From W0P28-013 sp963621145 (GTDB taxonomy: Bacteria > Bacteroidota > Bacteroidia > Bacteroidales > Paludibacteraceae): a DNA stretch of 43,613 bases. The stretch lies in NCBI GenBank assembly GCA_963621145.1, contig CAVFDI010000008.1:1-43613 (forward strand), in the 5' to 3' direction. This document shows, one piece after another, positions 8,444 to 15,429 of this stretch. Position 1 is the first letter of the stretch. Each line of letters opens with the position of its first letter. Both the position numbers and the translations under genes were made by a program. Below the pieces are notes generated by a model. It had not been told where the DNA came from and did no database searches. It worked only from the letters and a program-made list of their open reading frames with translations.

Positions 8444-8836
8444 ATGGAACCAAAAATTCAACAAACAGGTAATGGCTACAGTGTGGCCATGGTGGAGAAA
8501 ATTTGTGCATTCGAAGGTAAGGCATTTCTGAAAGATTTGCTTGGTTTGACTTCGCTCGAGATGAGCATTGGCTCGTTGCCCGAGGGCGCTGCTGTGCCTT
8601 TTTTTCACAAACACAAACAGAATGAAGAGGTCTATGTTGTGCTGGCTGGTTGTGGCATTTTCACGCTCGATGGTAGCGACATCGACGTGCAGGCGGGAAG
8701 CGTAGTTCGTATTGCACCAGAGGTGAGTCGTTGCACTCGTAATACTGGACACGAACCGCTCGTTTATATCTGCATTCAGGCTAAGGCTGGCTCGCTTCAG
8801 CAAGCTGTGGCCGACGATGCCATTATTGAGCAATAA
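8444..8836 (+). CDS. Small single-domain cupin protein
   Basis: A 130-residue protein with one cupin fold. Motif 1 is HKHKQNEEVYVVLAG (His55, His57 and a Glu at 61/62, the expected metal ligands). Motif 2 is degenerate: in AGSVVRIAPEVSRCTRN the usual metal-binding His is replaced by Arg-Cys. Substrate and activity cannot be read from the sequence. It may bind a small molecule or metal. It is followed after a terminator by an HxlR-family regulator, a common kind of pairing in which the regulator responds to a redox or reactive-electrophile signal. That functional link is inference. Confidence 0.85.
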   Translation: MEPKIQQTGNGYSVAMVEKICAFEGKAFLKDLLGLTSLEMSIGSLPEGAAVPFFHKHKQNEEVYVVLAGCGIFTLDGSDIDVQAGSVVRIAPEVSRCTRNTGHEPLVYICIQAKAGSLQQAVADDAIIEQ

Positions 8837-8861
8837 AAAGGCACTTCGTTCGTTATTCAAG

Positions 8862-8888
8862 GTGAGTGGCGTTGCTGCTCACTTTTTT
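8862..8888 (+). terminator. Terminator between cupin and HxlR genes
   Basis: GTGAGTGGC (8862-8870) pairs with GCTGCTCAC (8874-8882), including two G-U pairs, around a GTT loop and followed by six T. The HxlR gene therefore probably depends on read-through or its own start site. No TAnnTTTG box lies between. Confidence 0.8.
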
Positions 8889-8905
8889 CTTTCAAAGGAA
8901 TTATT

Positions 8906-9268
8906 ATGTTGAATTCTGTTGATGCTCACGATCTGCTTTTCCCTGATTGTCCCATTCGTAATGTGCTTTCGAGAGTTGGTGACAAATGGTCGCTTTTGGT
9001 TATGCACACGCTTATGCAACACAATTCGCCCATGCGTTTCTCGGCTATCCGCAAGTCGGTGCCCGATATTTCGCAAAAGGTCTTAACTAGCACACTTCGC
9101 CATTTGGAACAGGACCGTTTGATCGAACGCGTGGTCTTTGCCGAAGTGCCGCCCCGTGTCGAATATCGAATGCTCGAACGTGGATTGTCGTTTATGGGGG
9201 CTTGCGCGCCAATGATTCAGTGGGCAGCCGACAATTTGGTTGACATTGTAAAACATCGCGAAAAATAA
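8906..9268 (+). CDS. HxlR-family winged-helix transcriptional regulator
   Basis: A 120-residue protein matching the HxlR/MarR-like family. The conserved N-terminal CPIRNVLSRVGDKWSLLV starts at Cys15, the cysteine that several family members use for redox sensing. The recognition part is RFSAIRKSVPDISQKVLTS, followed by the wing (VPPRVEYRML). The start at 8906 is supported by AAAGGA at 8894-8899 and by the usual family length. It lies downstream of the cupin gene on the same strand and may control it. A terminator follows at 9291. Confidence 0.93.
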   Translation: MLNSVDAHDLLFPDCPIRNVLSRVGDKWSLLVMHTLMQHNSPMRFSAIRKSVPDISQKVLTSTLRHLEQDRLIERVVFAEVPPRVEYRMLERGLSFMGACAPMIQWAADNLVDIVKHREK

Positions 9269-9290
9269 ACCATTTGAAAAATTCTTTTTT

Positions 9291-9321
9291 GACCGATAAT
9301 TTTGTTGTCGGTCTTTTTTTT
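9291..9321 (+). terminator. Terminator after the HxlR gene
   Basis: GACCGATAA (9291-9299) pairs with TTGTCGGTC (9305-9313, one G-U), followed by eight T. Confidence 0.9.
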
Positions 9322-9352
9322 GCGTCAAAAATGCACTTTTTTCTGATTTCTC

Positions 9353-9383
9353 TTGGTCGTTTCTAAAAAAGTGCCTACTTTTG
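9353..9383 (+). promoter_or_regulatory. Promoter of glnN
   Basis: TTG at 9353-9355 and TACTTTTG at 9376-9383, with a 20-base spacer. The start codon is 81 bases downstream, leaving a moderate untranslated leader. Confidence 0.75.
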
Positions 9384-9464
9384 CCGTCGATTTCAGAAAA
9401 TAATCCGATTGAAATCGCAAAAAGTGGTAATTAGGTCTTTTCTTCAATAATTTTTCAGTAAAAA

Positions 9465-11654
9465 ATGAGCACTTTGCGTTTTACGGCACTCGAAGCCGCT
9501 TGCAGTCATCGGCCAGTTGAGGTAACCATGCCCAACGAGCGTCCTGCAGATTTTTTCGCTAAGCATGTCTTCACGCGCGACCGCATGAAGGAGTACATTG
9601 CCGACAACATCTTGAACCAACTGTTCGATGCCATCGACAACGACAAACCGCTGAGCCGCGACATTGCCAACTCGGTGGCAATGGGCATGAAAAAATGGGC
9701 GACAGAACTTGGTGCCACACACTACACACACTGGTTTCAGCCACTCACGGGCGGCACTGCCGAAAAACACGACGCTTTTGTCGAGAAAAAGCCCGACGGA
9801 CGCGTGCTCGAGGAGTTCTCGGGCAGTGTGCTTTATCAGCAAGAACCCGATGCATCGAGTTTCCCGAGTGGCGGCATTCGCAACACTTTCGAGGCGCGCG
9901 GCTATTCGGCTTGGGATCCATCGTCGCCAGCGTTCATTGTGGGCGATACGCTCTGCATTCCAACGGTTTTTGTGGCCTACACGGGCGAAGCACTCGACTA
10001 CAAAACGCCGCTTTTGCGTAGTGTCTCGGCTCTGAACCGCGCTGCGGTTGATGTGTGTCGGCTTTTCGATCGCAATGTGGCGCGCGTTCATGCCTATCTG
10101 GGCTGGGAACAGGAATATTTCCTTGTCGATGAGTCGCTCTGCCAAGCGCGGCCCGATTTGCTGCTCACTGGACGCACGCTTCTTGGGCACGACAGCGCAA
10201 AAAATCAGCAACTCGAAGATCACTATTTTGGCGCCATTCCCGAACGTGTGCTGGCATTCATGACCGATCTCGAAAATGAGGCACTCACGCTTGGCATTCC
10301 TGTGAAGACGCGCCATAACGAGGTTGCACCCAATCAGTTTGAGTTGGCACCCGTTTACGAAGAGGTAAACCTGTCGAACGACCACAATCTGCTGCTCATG
10401 TCGGTGATGGAACGCGTGGCTCGTCGTCACCATTTCCGCGTACTTTTGCACGAAAAACCTTACGCTGGCGTGAATGGCTCGGGCAAACACTGCAACTGGT
10501 CGATGGGAACGAACACGGGCGTAAATCTGCTGGCTCCTGGCAAAAATTCTTACACTAATTTGCAATTTGTAACATTTCTTGTGAATGTACTGATGGCAGT
10601 GCAGACACACAACGGATTGCTGAAAGCCTCCATTGCATCGGCAACGAACGAACATCGACTTGGTGCAAACGAAGCACCACCAGCCATCATTTCTGTATTT
10701 CTCGGAAAGCAGATTACCGATGTGCTCGACACTTTGGAGCGCGCCGATGTGGACAAAGGCATAGTTATCAACGCCAAAAAAGAGATGAAACTTGGCGTGG
10801 GGCATATTCCTGAGATTCTGCTCGACAATACCGACCGCAACCGCACTTCGCCGTTTGCTTTCACGGGCAATCGGTTCGAGTTTCGTGCCGTTGGTTCGTC
10901 GGCCAACTGCGGTGCAGCCATGCTTGCGCTGAATTCGGCCGTGGCGGCTCAGTTGATCGATTTCAAACGCGAAGTTGATGCGCTGATGAGCGCTGGCGAA
11001 CCCAAAGAACGCGCACTTTTCACCATCATCAAACGCTACATCAGTGCCAGCAAGGCGGTGCGTTTCGATGGCAACGGCTACAGCGATGAGTGGAAAAACG
11101 AAGCCGCCCATCGCGGACTCGATTGCGAAACAAGTGTGCCTGTCATCATCGACCAATATCTGGCTCCGTCGAGCGTGAAAATGTTCAAGAGCGTGAATGT
11201 GCTGACCGAGGCAGAACTGCGGTCGCGCTGCGAGGTGAAATGGGAAACATATTCCAAGAAAATTCAGATTGAATCGCGCGTGCTTGGTGATTTGGCCATG
11301 AACCACATTGTGCCAGTGGCAAATCGCTATCAGAGCATTCTTTTGGATAATATCGTGAAAGAAAAAGCGGCTTTTGGCGAAAAAAACTACGAGCGTTTGG
11401 CGGCTCACGAAATTCTGATTGTGAATCGCATCATTCGCCATGTCGACGAGATTGTGGCGAAAGTCGACGAGATGACCGTTCGCCGTCACGAAGCCAATCG
11501 ACTCGAAAGTGCGCGCGCTCAAGCCATTGCCTACCACGACACGGTGATTCCGCTGATGCACGAAATTCGCGCCAACGCCGATGCCTTGGAAATGATTGTC
11601 GACGACGAAATGTGGACGCTGCCAAAATATCGCGAACTGCTTTTTGTGCGCTAA
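9465..11654 (+). CDS. glnN: Type III glutamine synthetase
   Basis: A 729-residue GSIII enzyme that makes glutamine from glutamate, ammonia and ATP, the main ammonium-assimilation route in many Bacteroidales. GSIII hallmarks are present: an N-terminal block with HYTHWFQPLTG near residue 85; FPSGGIRNTFEARGY; QEYFLVDE, which carries metal-binding Glu residues; RHNEVAPNQFELAPVYE; and HEKPYAGVNGSGKHCNWS, which is the ATP/glutamate-binding region. The length matches the 690-730 of this family and excludes GSI and GSII. The gene has its own promoter. A promoter for the downstream regulator begins 16 bases after its stop codon. Confidence 0.97.
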   Translation: MSTLRFTALEAACSHRPVEVTMPNERPADFFAKHVFTRDRMKEYIADNILNQLFDAIDNDKPLSRDIANSVAMGMKKWATELGATHYTHWFQPLTGGTAEKHDAFVEKKPDGRVLEEFSGSVLYQQEPDASSFPSGGIRNTFEARGYSAWDPSSPAFIVGDTLCIPTVFVAYTGEALDYKTPLLRSVSALNRAAVDVCRLFDRNVARVHAYLGWEQEYFLVDESLCQARPDLLLTGRTLLGHDSAKNQQLEDHYFGAIPERVLAFMTDLENEALTLGIPVKTRHNEVAPNQFELAPVYEEVNLSNDHNLLLMSVMERVARRHHFRVLLHEKPYAGVNGSGKHCNWSMGTNTGVNLLAPGKNSYTNLQFVTFLVNVLMAVQTHNGLLKASIASATNEHRLGANEAPPAIISVFLGKQITDVLDTLERADVDKGIVINAKKEMKLGVGHIPEILLDNTDRNRTSPFAFTGNRFEFRAVGSSANCGAAMLALNSAVAAQLIDFKREVDALMSAGEPKERALFTIIKRYISASKAVRFDGNGYSDEWKNEAAHRGLDCETSVPVIIDQYLAPSSVKMFKSVNVLTEAELRSRCEVKWETYSKKIQIESRVLGDLAMNHIVPVANRYQSILLDNIVKEKAAFGEKNYERLAAHEILIVNRIIRHVDEIVAKVDEMTVRRHEANRLESARAQAIAYHDTVIPLMHEIRANADALEMIVDDEMWTLPKYRELLFVR

Positions 11655-11669
11655 TTGCCGAAAAAATTG

Positions 11670-11677
11670 TAACTTTG
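11670..11677 (+). promoter_or_regulatory. -7 box for the hemerythrin-LuxR gene
   Basis: TAACTTTG directly downstream of the glnN stop codon. A TTG upstream is present but not at the ideal spacing. The following 40 bases are AT-rich word repeats. Confidence 0.6.
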
Positions 11678-11719
11678 CAGAGTACAATCTTAATTCAAAA
11701 TTCTTAATTCATAATTGGC

Positions 11720-12661
11720 GTGTATGTTGCTTCCGACAAAATGAGCGACCTTATCTGCGGCAATCACGAATCGCTGCAGTTGTTGAGTCGTTTTGCGCTG
11801 CCGTTGGGCTTTGGCGACAAAACCGTGGCGCAGGTGTGCGAACTTTATCATGTTCATACACCCACATTTTTGGCGGTGGTAAACTACAAATTGCTTGGTG
11901 TGGAGCCGAATATCGACGATATTTCGCTCGAAACGCTCACCGAATATCTGAAACGCGCTCACCGTTATTATCTCGAATTTTTCTTGCCGATGATTCGCCG
12001 AAAACTTATCGAAGCCATCAATTGCGGCACCGAAAGCAACAAAATGTCGTTTCTTGTTATCAAGTTTTTCGACGAATATACGCAGGAGGTCGATAGGCAC
12101 ATGGACTATGAGAACAAGACGGCGTTTCCATACGTGGAGCAGTTGCGCGCAGGGCGGCGGAGCGATAAATTCAGTATCGATGCCTACGCACGGCAGCATC
12201 GCACGGTCGACGACCAACATGTGGAGGCCAAACTCACCGAACTGAAAAATACCATTATCAAATATTTTCCATCGACGGCGAGCAACGATCTGCTAAATTC
12301 GGCACTATTCGACATTTTCACTTGCGAACACGACCTCGCTATGCACTGCAAAATAGAGGACGACCTGTTTGTTCCTGCCGTTCGGAAATTGGAGAATAGT
12401 CTTGAAAATCAGTCGATTAAGCCGATTGAAACGCCTCTTGCTACCGAGACTGAAAGCTTGAGCGAACGCGAGCGCGAGGTGCTGATAGAAGTAGTTAAAG
12501 GCTTGAGCAACAAAGAGATAGCCGATAAGTTGTTTATCTCCATTCACACGGTGATAACGCATCGCAAAAACATCGCGCGAAAACTGCACATTCACAGTCC
12601 GGCGGGCCTCACCATCTACGCCATCGCAAACAAATTGGTCGATATCAATTCGTTAGCATAA
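11720..12661 (+). CDS. Hemerythrin-domain LuxR-type regulator
   Basis: A 313-residue three-part regulator. Residues 5-55 resemble the ScdA/DUF542 N-terminal segment (DKMSDLICGNHE, GFGDKTVAQVC). Residues about 60-222 look like a hemerythrin four-helix bundle, with candidate di-iron ligands His81, His127, Glu131, His160 or His167, His204, His209 and the acidic pair 213-214. Residues 245-310 form a LuxR/GerE helix-turn-helix (LSEREREVLIEVVKGLSNKE). The start is GTG at 11720; ATG at 11741 would remove seven residues. Hemerythrin and ScdA-like domains are linked to oxygen and nitric-oxide responses, so an iron-based gas or redox sensor fused to an output domain is a reasonable inference. It faces the S41 peptidase gene across a shared terminator. 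Confidence 0.85.
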   Translation: MYVASDKMSDLICGNHESLQLLSRFALPLGFGDKTVAQVCELYHVHTPTFLAVVNYKLLGVEPNIDDISLETLTEYLKRAHRYYLEFFLPMIRRKLIEAINCGTESNKMSFLVIKFFDEYTQEVDRHMDYENKTAFPYVEQLRAGRRSDKFSIDAYARQHRTVDDQHVEAKLTELKNTIIKYFPSTASNDLLNSALFDIFTCEHDLAMHCKIEDDLFVPAVRKLENSLENQSIKPIETPLATETESLSEREREVLIEVVKGLSNKEIADKLFISIHTVITHRKNIARKLHIHSPAGLTIYAIANKLVDINSLA

Positions 12662-12662
12662 A

Positions 12663-12697
12663 AAAGGAAGGGGAATTGAAAAATTCCCCTTTCCTTT
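12663..12697. terminator. Bidirectional terminator between convergent genes
   Basis: GGGGAATT (12670-12677) pairs with AATTCCCC (12682-12689). The stem extends through GGA/TCC and A/T runs, so both strands have A-rich and T-rich flanks. It overlaps the stop codon of the S41 peptidase gene and probably serves both transcripts. Confidence 0.85.
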
Positions 12698-14345
12698 ATT
12701 TCCCGTTCAAAATTTCTTTGTAACGCTGCTCGTCGTTCAGCAGATCTTTGGCCTGTTTCAGCCAATCGTCGAACCGCGTGTTGTAGGCATATTTCCCTTT
12801 CTGATAGTAGTATCGCCCAACAATTTCGTTGCCGAGATATTCATCGATTTCGGCTCGCGCGCGCTGCAAATCATTTTCGATGTCGCTCTGCAGCAGACTG
12901 TCTATTTGTGCCAAAATTGGTTCTGCCTCGTCGCTGCGATTGTCGTCTTTCAGCGCCTCGCGCAGTTTTTTCAAAATTTCAGTACTCTGCTTGGGGTATT
13001 CAAAATTTTGCGCTTTCACGTATGCCACAAAATCGTTGAAAATCTCGTCGGTTATCACAAATTCTTCGGCTGGCGCAATGGTTTTGTGCTTCAGCACGAA
13101 CTGCGTGGCATAGTCCATCATTGTGTGTTTTACAAGCAGATGATAGAGCAGCGAAGCGCTTTTGGTGTTGCGTTCGTCGAGTTTCACATCGGGCAAAATG
13201 CCACCGCCATCGCGCACTTTGCGACCATTCAGCGTGCTAAATTCGTTTGTCAAACTGTCGGGAATGCGCTGCAGACGACCGTTGGCATCGCGCTTGGCAT
13301 AGTCGATGGCTTGCACGCAGCGCCCGCTCGGAATGTAGTATTTTGCAATGGTTATTTTTGCGTAGGTGTTGTGCGGCAGCGTGCGAATGTTCTGCACCAA
13401 ACCTTTGCCAAACGAGCGTTCGCCAATTATCACCGCACGATCCAAATCTTGCAGCGCACCCGAAAGAATTTCGGCTGCCGATGCCGTTTCCGAATCGATT
13501 ATCACCGCCAATGGCAGGTTGGGGTAGAGCGGCTCTTTGTCGGTTTTGTAGGTCGAGTTGTTTTTCTGGTTCAAGCCTTTCACCTCGACTATCTTCGTGT
13601 TGCGTGGCACAAAAAGTGAGGCTATTTTTGTGGCTTCGCTTATCAATCCGCCGCCATTGCTGCGCAGGTCGATGACGAGTTTTTTCAGTTCGCCAGTCTT
13701 GTTCAACTCGTCGAGCGCTTTTTCAAATTCTACCGATGAATTTTCGATGAAATCGCTGAAGGCAATGTAGCCAATGCCGTTGTCGAGCATGGTGCTGTAG
13801 GCCACTGCATCGGTTTGAATGGAGGCGCGCACTATCTTTTTGCGAATTGGTTTCGCCACACCGGGGCGTTTCAGCGTAACCTCCACAATCGACCCTTGCG
13901 GACCGCGCAACTTTTCGCTTACCTCGCTCACTTTCAGACCTTTAGCGTCTTTGCCATCGACTGAAAGAATGGTGTCGCCAGCGTGAATGTCGTTCTGGTA
14001 CGCAGGCTTGCCTTCGAGCGGCTCGGCTATCACCACATAGTCGCCATGTTGCGTAACTTGTGCGCCAATGCCGCCGTAAATGCCCGTGGTTAGGCGTTTT
14101 AGCGATTCTTCTTCCGATTCGGCATAGAAAACTGTGTACGGATCGAGTTCGTAGAGCATGCTAGTCATGCCCTCGGCGGTTATCTTGTCGTAGTCGATGC
14201 TGTCGACATAGTTTATGGCCAATTCGCGAAGCAGCGCATTGTAAATGTCTACGCAGTTCGATATTTTTTCGTAGCGATTTTGTGCGTTTATACTCAGTGC
14301 CGTAGCGGCAACTAGCAACATTGTTGTGCCAAATTTTCTCATCAA
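12696..14345 (-). CDS. S41-family C-terminal processing peptidase with PDZ domain
   Basis: A 549-residue exported protease. A signal peptide covers residues 1-21 (hydrophobic run, then INA-Q). The PDZ domain lies at about 85-165 (GGIGAQV, AGDTILSVDGKD). The S41 catalytic core lies at about 185-370: LRSNGGG at 228-233, Ser289 in SETASAAE and Lys314 in ERSFGKG form the Ser-Lys dyad. The C-terminal 170 residues are helical with no recognised domain. Proteases of this type trim or degrade envelope proteins in the periplasm. It follows the TerB/DnaJ gene on the minus strand after 22 bases, so the two are probably cotranscribed from the promoter at 15184. Confidence 0.95.
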   Translation of the reverse strand: MMRKFGTTMLLVAATALSINAQNRYEKISNCVDIYNALLRELAINYVDSIDYDKITAEGMTSMLYELDPYTVFYAESEEESLKRLTTGIYGGIGAQVTQHGDYVVIAEPLEGKPAYQNDIHAGDTILSVDGKDAKGLKVSEVSEKLRGPQGSIVEVTLKRPGVAKPIRKKIVRASIQTDAVAYSTMLDNGIGYIAFSDFIENSSVEFEKALDELNKTGELKKLVIDLRSNGGGLISEATKIASLFVPRNTKIVEVKGLNQKNNSTYKTDKEPLYPNLPLAVIIDSETASAAEILSGALQDLDRAVIIGERSFGKGLVQNIRTLPHNTYAKITIAKYYIPSGRCVQAIDYAKRDANGRLQRIPDSLTNEFSTLNGRKVRDGGGILPDVKLDERNTKSASLLYHLLVKHTMMDYATQFVLKHKTIAPAEEFVITDEIFNDFVAYVKAQNFEYPKQSTEILKKLREALKDDNRSDEAEPILAQIDSLLQSDIENDLQRARAEIDEYLGNEIVGRYYYQKGKYAYNTRFDDWLKQAKDLLNDEQRYKEILNGK

Positions 14346-14367
14346 TCTGAATTTTGAAATCTGAAAT

Positions 14368-15141
14368 CTATTTCATTCCTCTTTTTGCTTTTATTGCCTC
14401 GTACGCCTCGTGTACTTTGCGGAATTTTTCTTCGGCGCGTTTCATCACCTCTTCGCCGAGCGTATTCACGCGGTCGGGGTGGTAGCGAAGTGCCATTTTG
14501 CGGTAGGCCTTTTTCACCTCGTCGTCGGTGGCGTCGGGCGTTATTTCAAGCACTTTGTATGCCCAATCGATGCTCTGGCTTTGATTTGTGCTTGTGTGTG
14601 CGCCAAACATGGCGTGAATCGATTCGGTGTCGGCGCGCGAAATGCCAATTTGTGCGGCAATGCGTGTTATCAGTCGCAGCTCGGCAGTTGTGGCTTCGCC
14701 GTCGGCATAGGCAATGCTGAAGAGCATGTAGAGCAGTTCGCGGCGTGCCGAGGCAGTCATACGCACTCGCACTTGGGCGGTAACTTGTTCCACAGGAATG
14801 TCCTGTTGCAGTATGTTTTTGAGCAGTTGCAGTGCCTCGAGCGCTTCCTCTTCGCTGAAGATGTTGCGCAGATGTTCTTTCACCACATTCAGTTCGGAGC
14901 GTTTGGGCGCGCCGTCGGCTTTCATCACAGCGGCTTCGAGCACCAGCAGCGACATCATGAAATCGTTCGTGGTGGTTTCGGCTTTTCTGTAGCGCGGCTC
15001 ATCGTCGTCGTTGTTGATGCGGCGCGATGTGTCGGCGGGTTTGTCGAATGCCGACGCTATGGCCAAACCAATGATTGCACCAATCGGTCCGCCTAGTGAC
15101 CAGCCCAAGCCGCCAAGAATTAATTTGCTAAAAAATCCCAT
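14368..15141 (-). CDS. TerB/DnaJ-domain protein (DjlA-like)
   Basis: A 257-residue protein with the architecture of DjlA-type co-chaperones. A glycine-rich hydrophobic N-terminus (about 7-32) probably inserts in or lies along the inner membrane. A TerB-like helical domain spans about 58-182. A C-terminal J-domain spans about 190-255, with the HPD motif at 221-223 needed to stimulate DnaK ATPase. It is upstream of, and close to, the S41 peptidase gene, which fits a shared role in envelope protein quality control (inference). Its promoter is at 15184-15214. Confidence 0.92.
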   Translation of the reverse strand: MGFFSKLILGGLGWSLGGPIGAIIGLAIASAFDKPADTSRRINNDDDEPRYRKAETTTNDFMMSLLVLEAAVMKADGAPKRSELNVVKEHLRNIFSEEEALEALQLLKNILQQDIPVEQVTAQVRVRMTASARRELLYMLFSIAYADGEATTAELRLITRIAAQIGISRADTESIHAMFGAHTSTNQSQSIDWAYKVLEITPDATDDEVKKAYRKMALRYHPDRVNTLGEEVMKRAEEKFRKVHEAYEAIKAKRGMK

Positions 15142-15183
15142 TTCGTGAAATATCGTGTTTCCTTGTGTTGTATAAACAATTTA

Positions 15184-15214
15184 CAAAGGTACGAATTTAT
15201 TTTGATTTAAGCAA
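15184..15214 (-). promoter_or_regulatory. Promoter of the DjlA-like/S41 operon
   Basis: On the minus strand TACCTTTG lies at 15191-15184 and TTG at 15214-15212, with a 20-base spacer. It sits just downstream of the terminator of the structured RNA. Confidence 0.75.
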
Positions 15215-15233
15215 GTAAAGAAAAAAACGGCAT

Positions 15234-15353
15234 AAAAAAAGCCGCCTGTGCTCGCTTGCACCCGACGGCTTCACCAAACAATAACCTAATAGCCAGAAGG
15301 TCTGCACTTTTGGAAAGTGCTGTGGTAACCTTCCGCTATTATTGTTACAAAAA
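15234..15353 (-). ncRNA. Candidate structured small RNA ending in an intrinsic terminator
   Basis: The segment folds into a long rod. AACAAT (15277-15282) pairs with ATTGTT (15341-15346), AATAGC (15288-15293) with GCTATT (15335-15340), GAAGGT (15296-15301) with ACCTTC (15328-15333), and GCACTT (15304-15309) with AAGTGC (15315-15320). On the minus strand the rod is followed by a GC-rich terminator hairpin (15241-15269) and seven U (15234-15240). A minus-strand TATTTTTG box is at 15367-15360, with no good -33 element. No open frame fits. I cannot assign a family; it does not match SRP RNA or tRNA, and a Bacteroidales-specific Rfam motif is possible. The opposite strand also ends in a hairpin plus eight T (15368-15408), so the transcribed strand is not certain. 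Confidence 0.6.
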
Positions 15354-15367
15354 TCGTGCCAAAAATA

Positions 15368-15408
15368 GCAGGAACCAAGATTTTTTTCTCGATTCCTGCA
15401 TTTTTTTT
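15368..15408. terminator. Hairpin with T-tract downstream of the AsmA gene
   Basis: GCAGGAA (15368-15374) pairs with TTCCTGC (15393-15399). Eight T follow on the plus strand (15401-15408). On the minus strand the hairpin is followed by TATTTTTG, which could act as the U-tract for the AsmA transcript and also as a promoter box for the structured RNA. Confidence 0.65.
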
Positions 15409-15429
15409 CGAAATTTGAGCGATTTTGCT

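Noticed and set aside
9444..11687. Minus-strand open frame of 747 codons across glnN
   Set aside because: Same shadow effect; composition is unnatural, with no start context and no domain.
12906..13619. Plus-strand frame of 237 codons inside the S41 peptidase gene
   Set aside because: Antisense shadow of a gene with both catalytic residues.
15234..15353. SRP RNA or tRNA
   Set aside because: It has no helix-8 motif and no tRNA T-loop; a clear SRP RNA is found elsewhere at 39222-39322.
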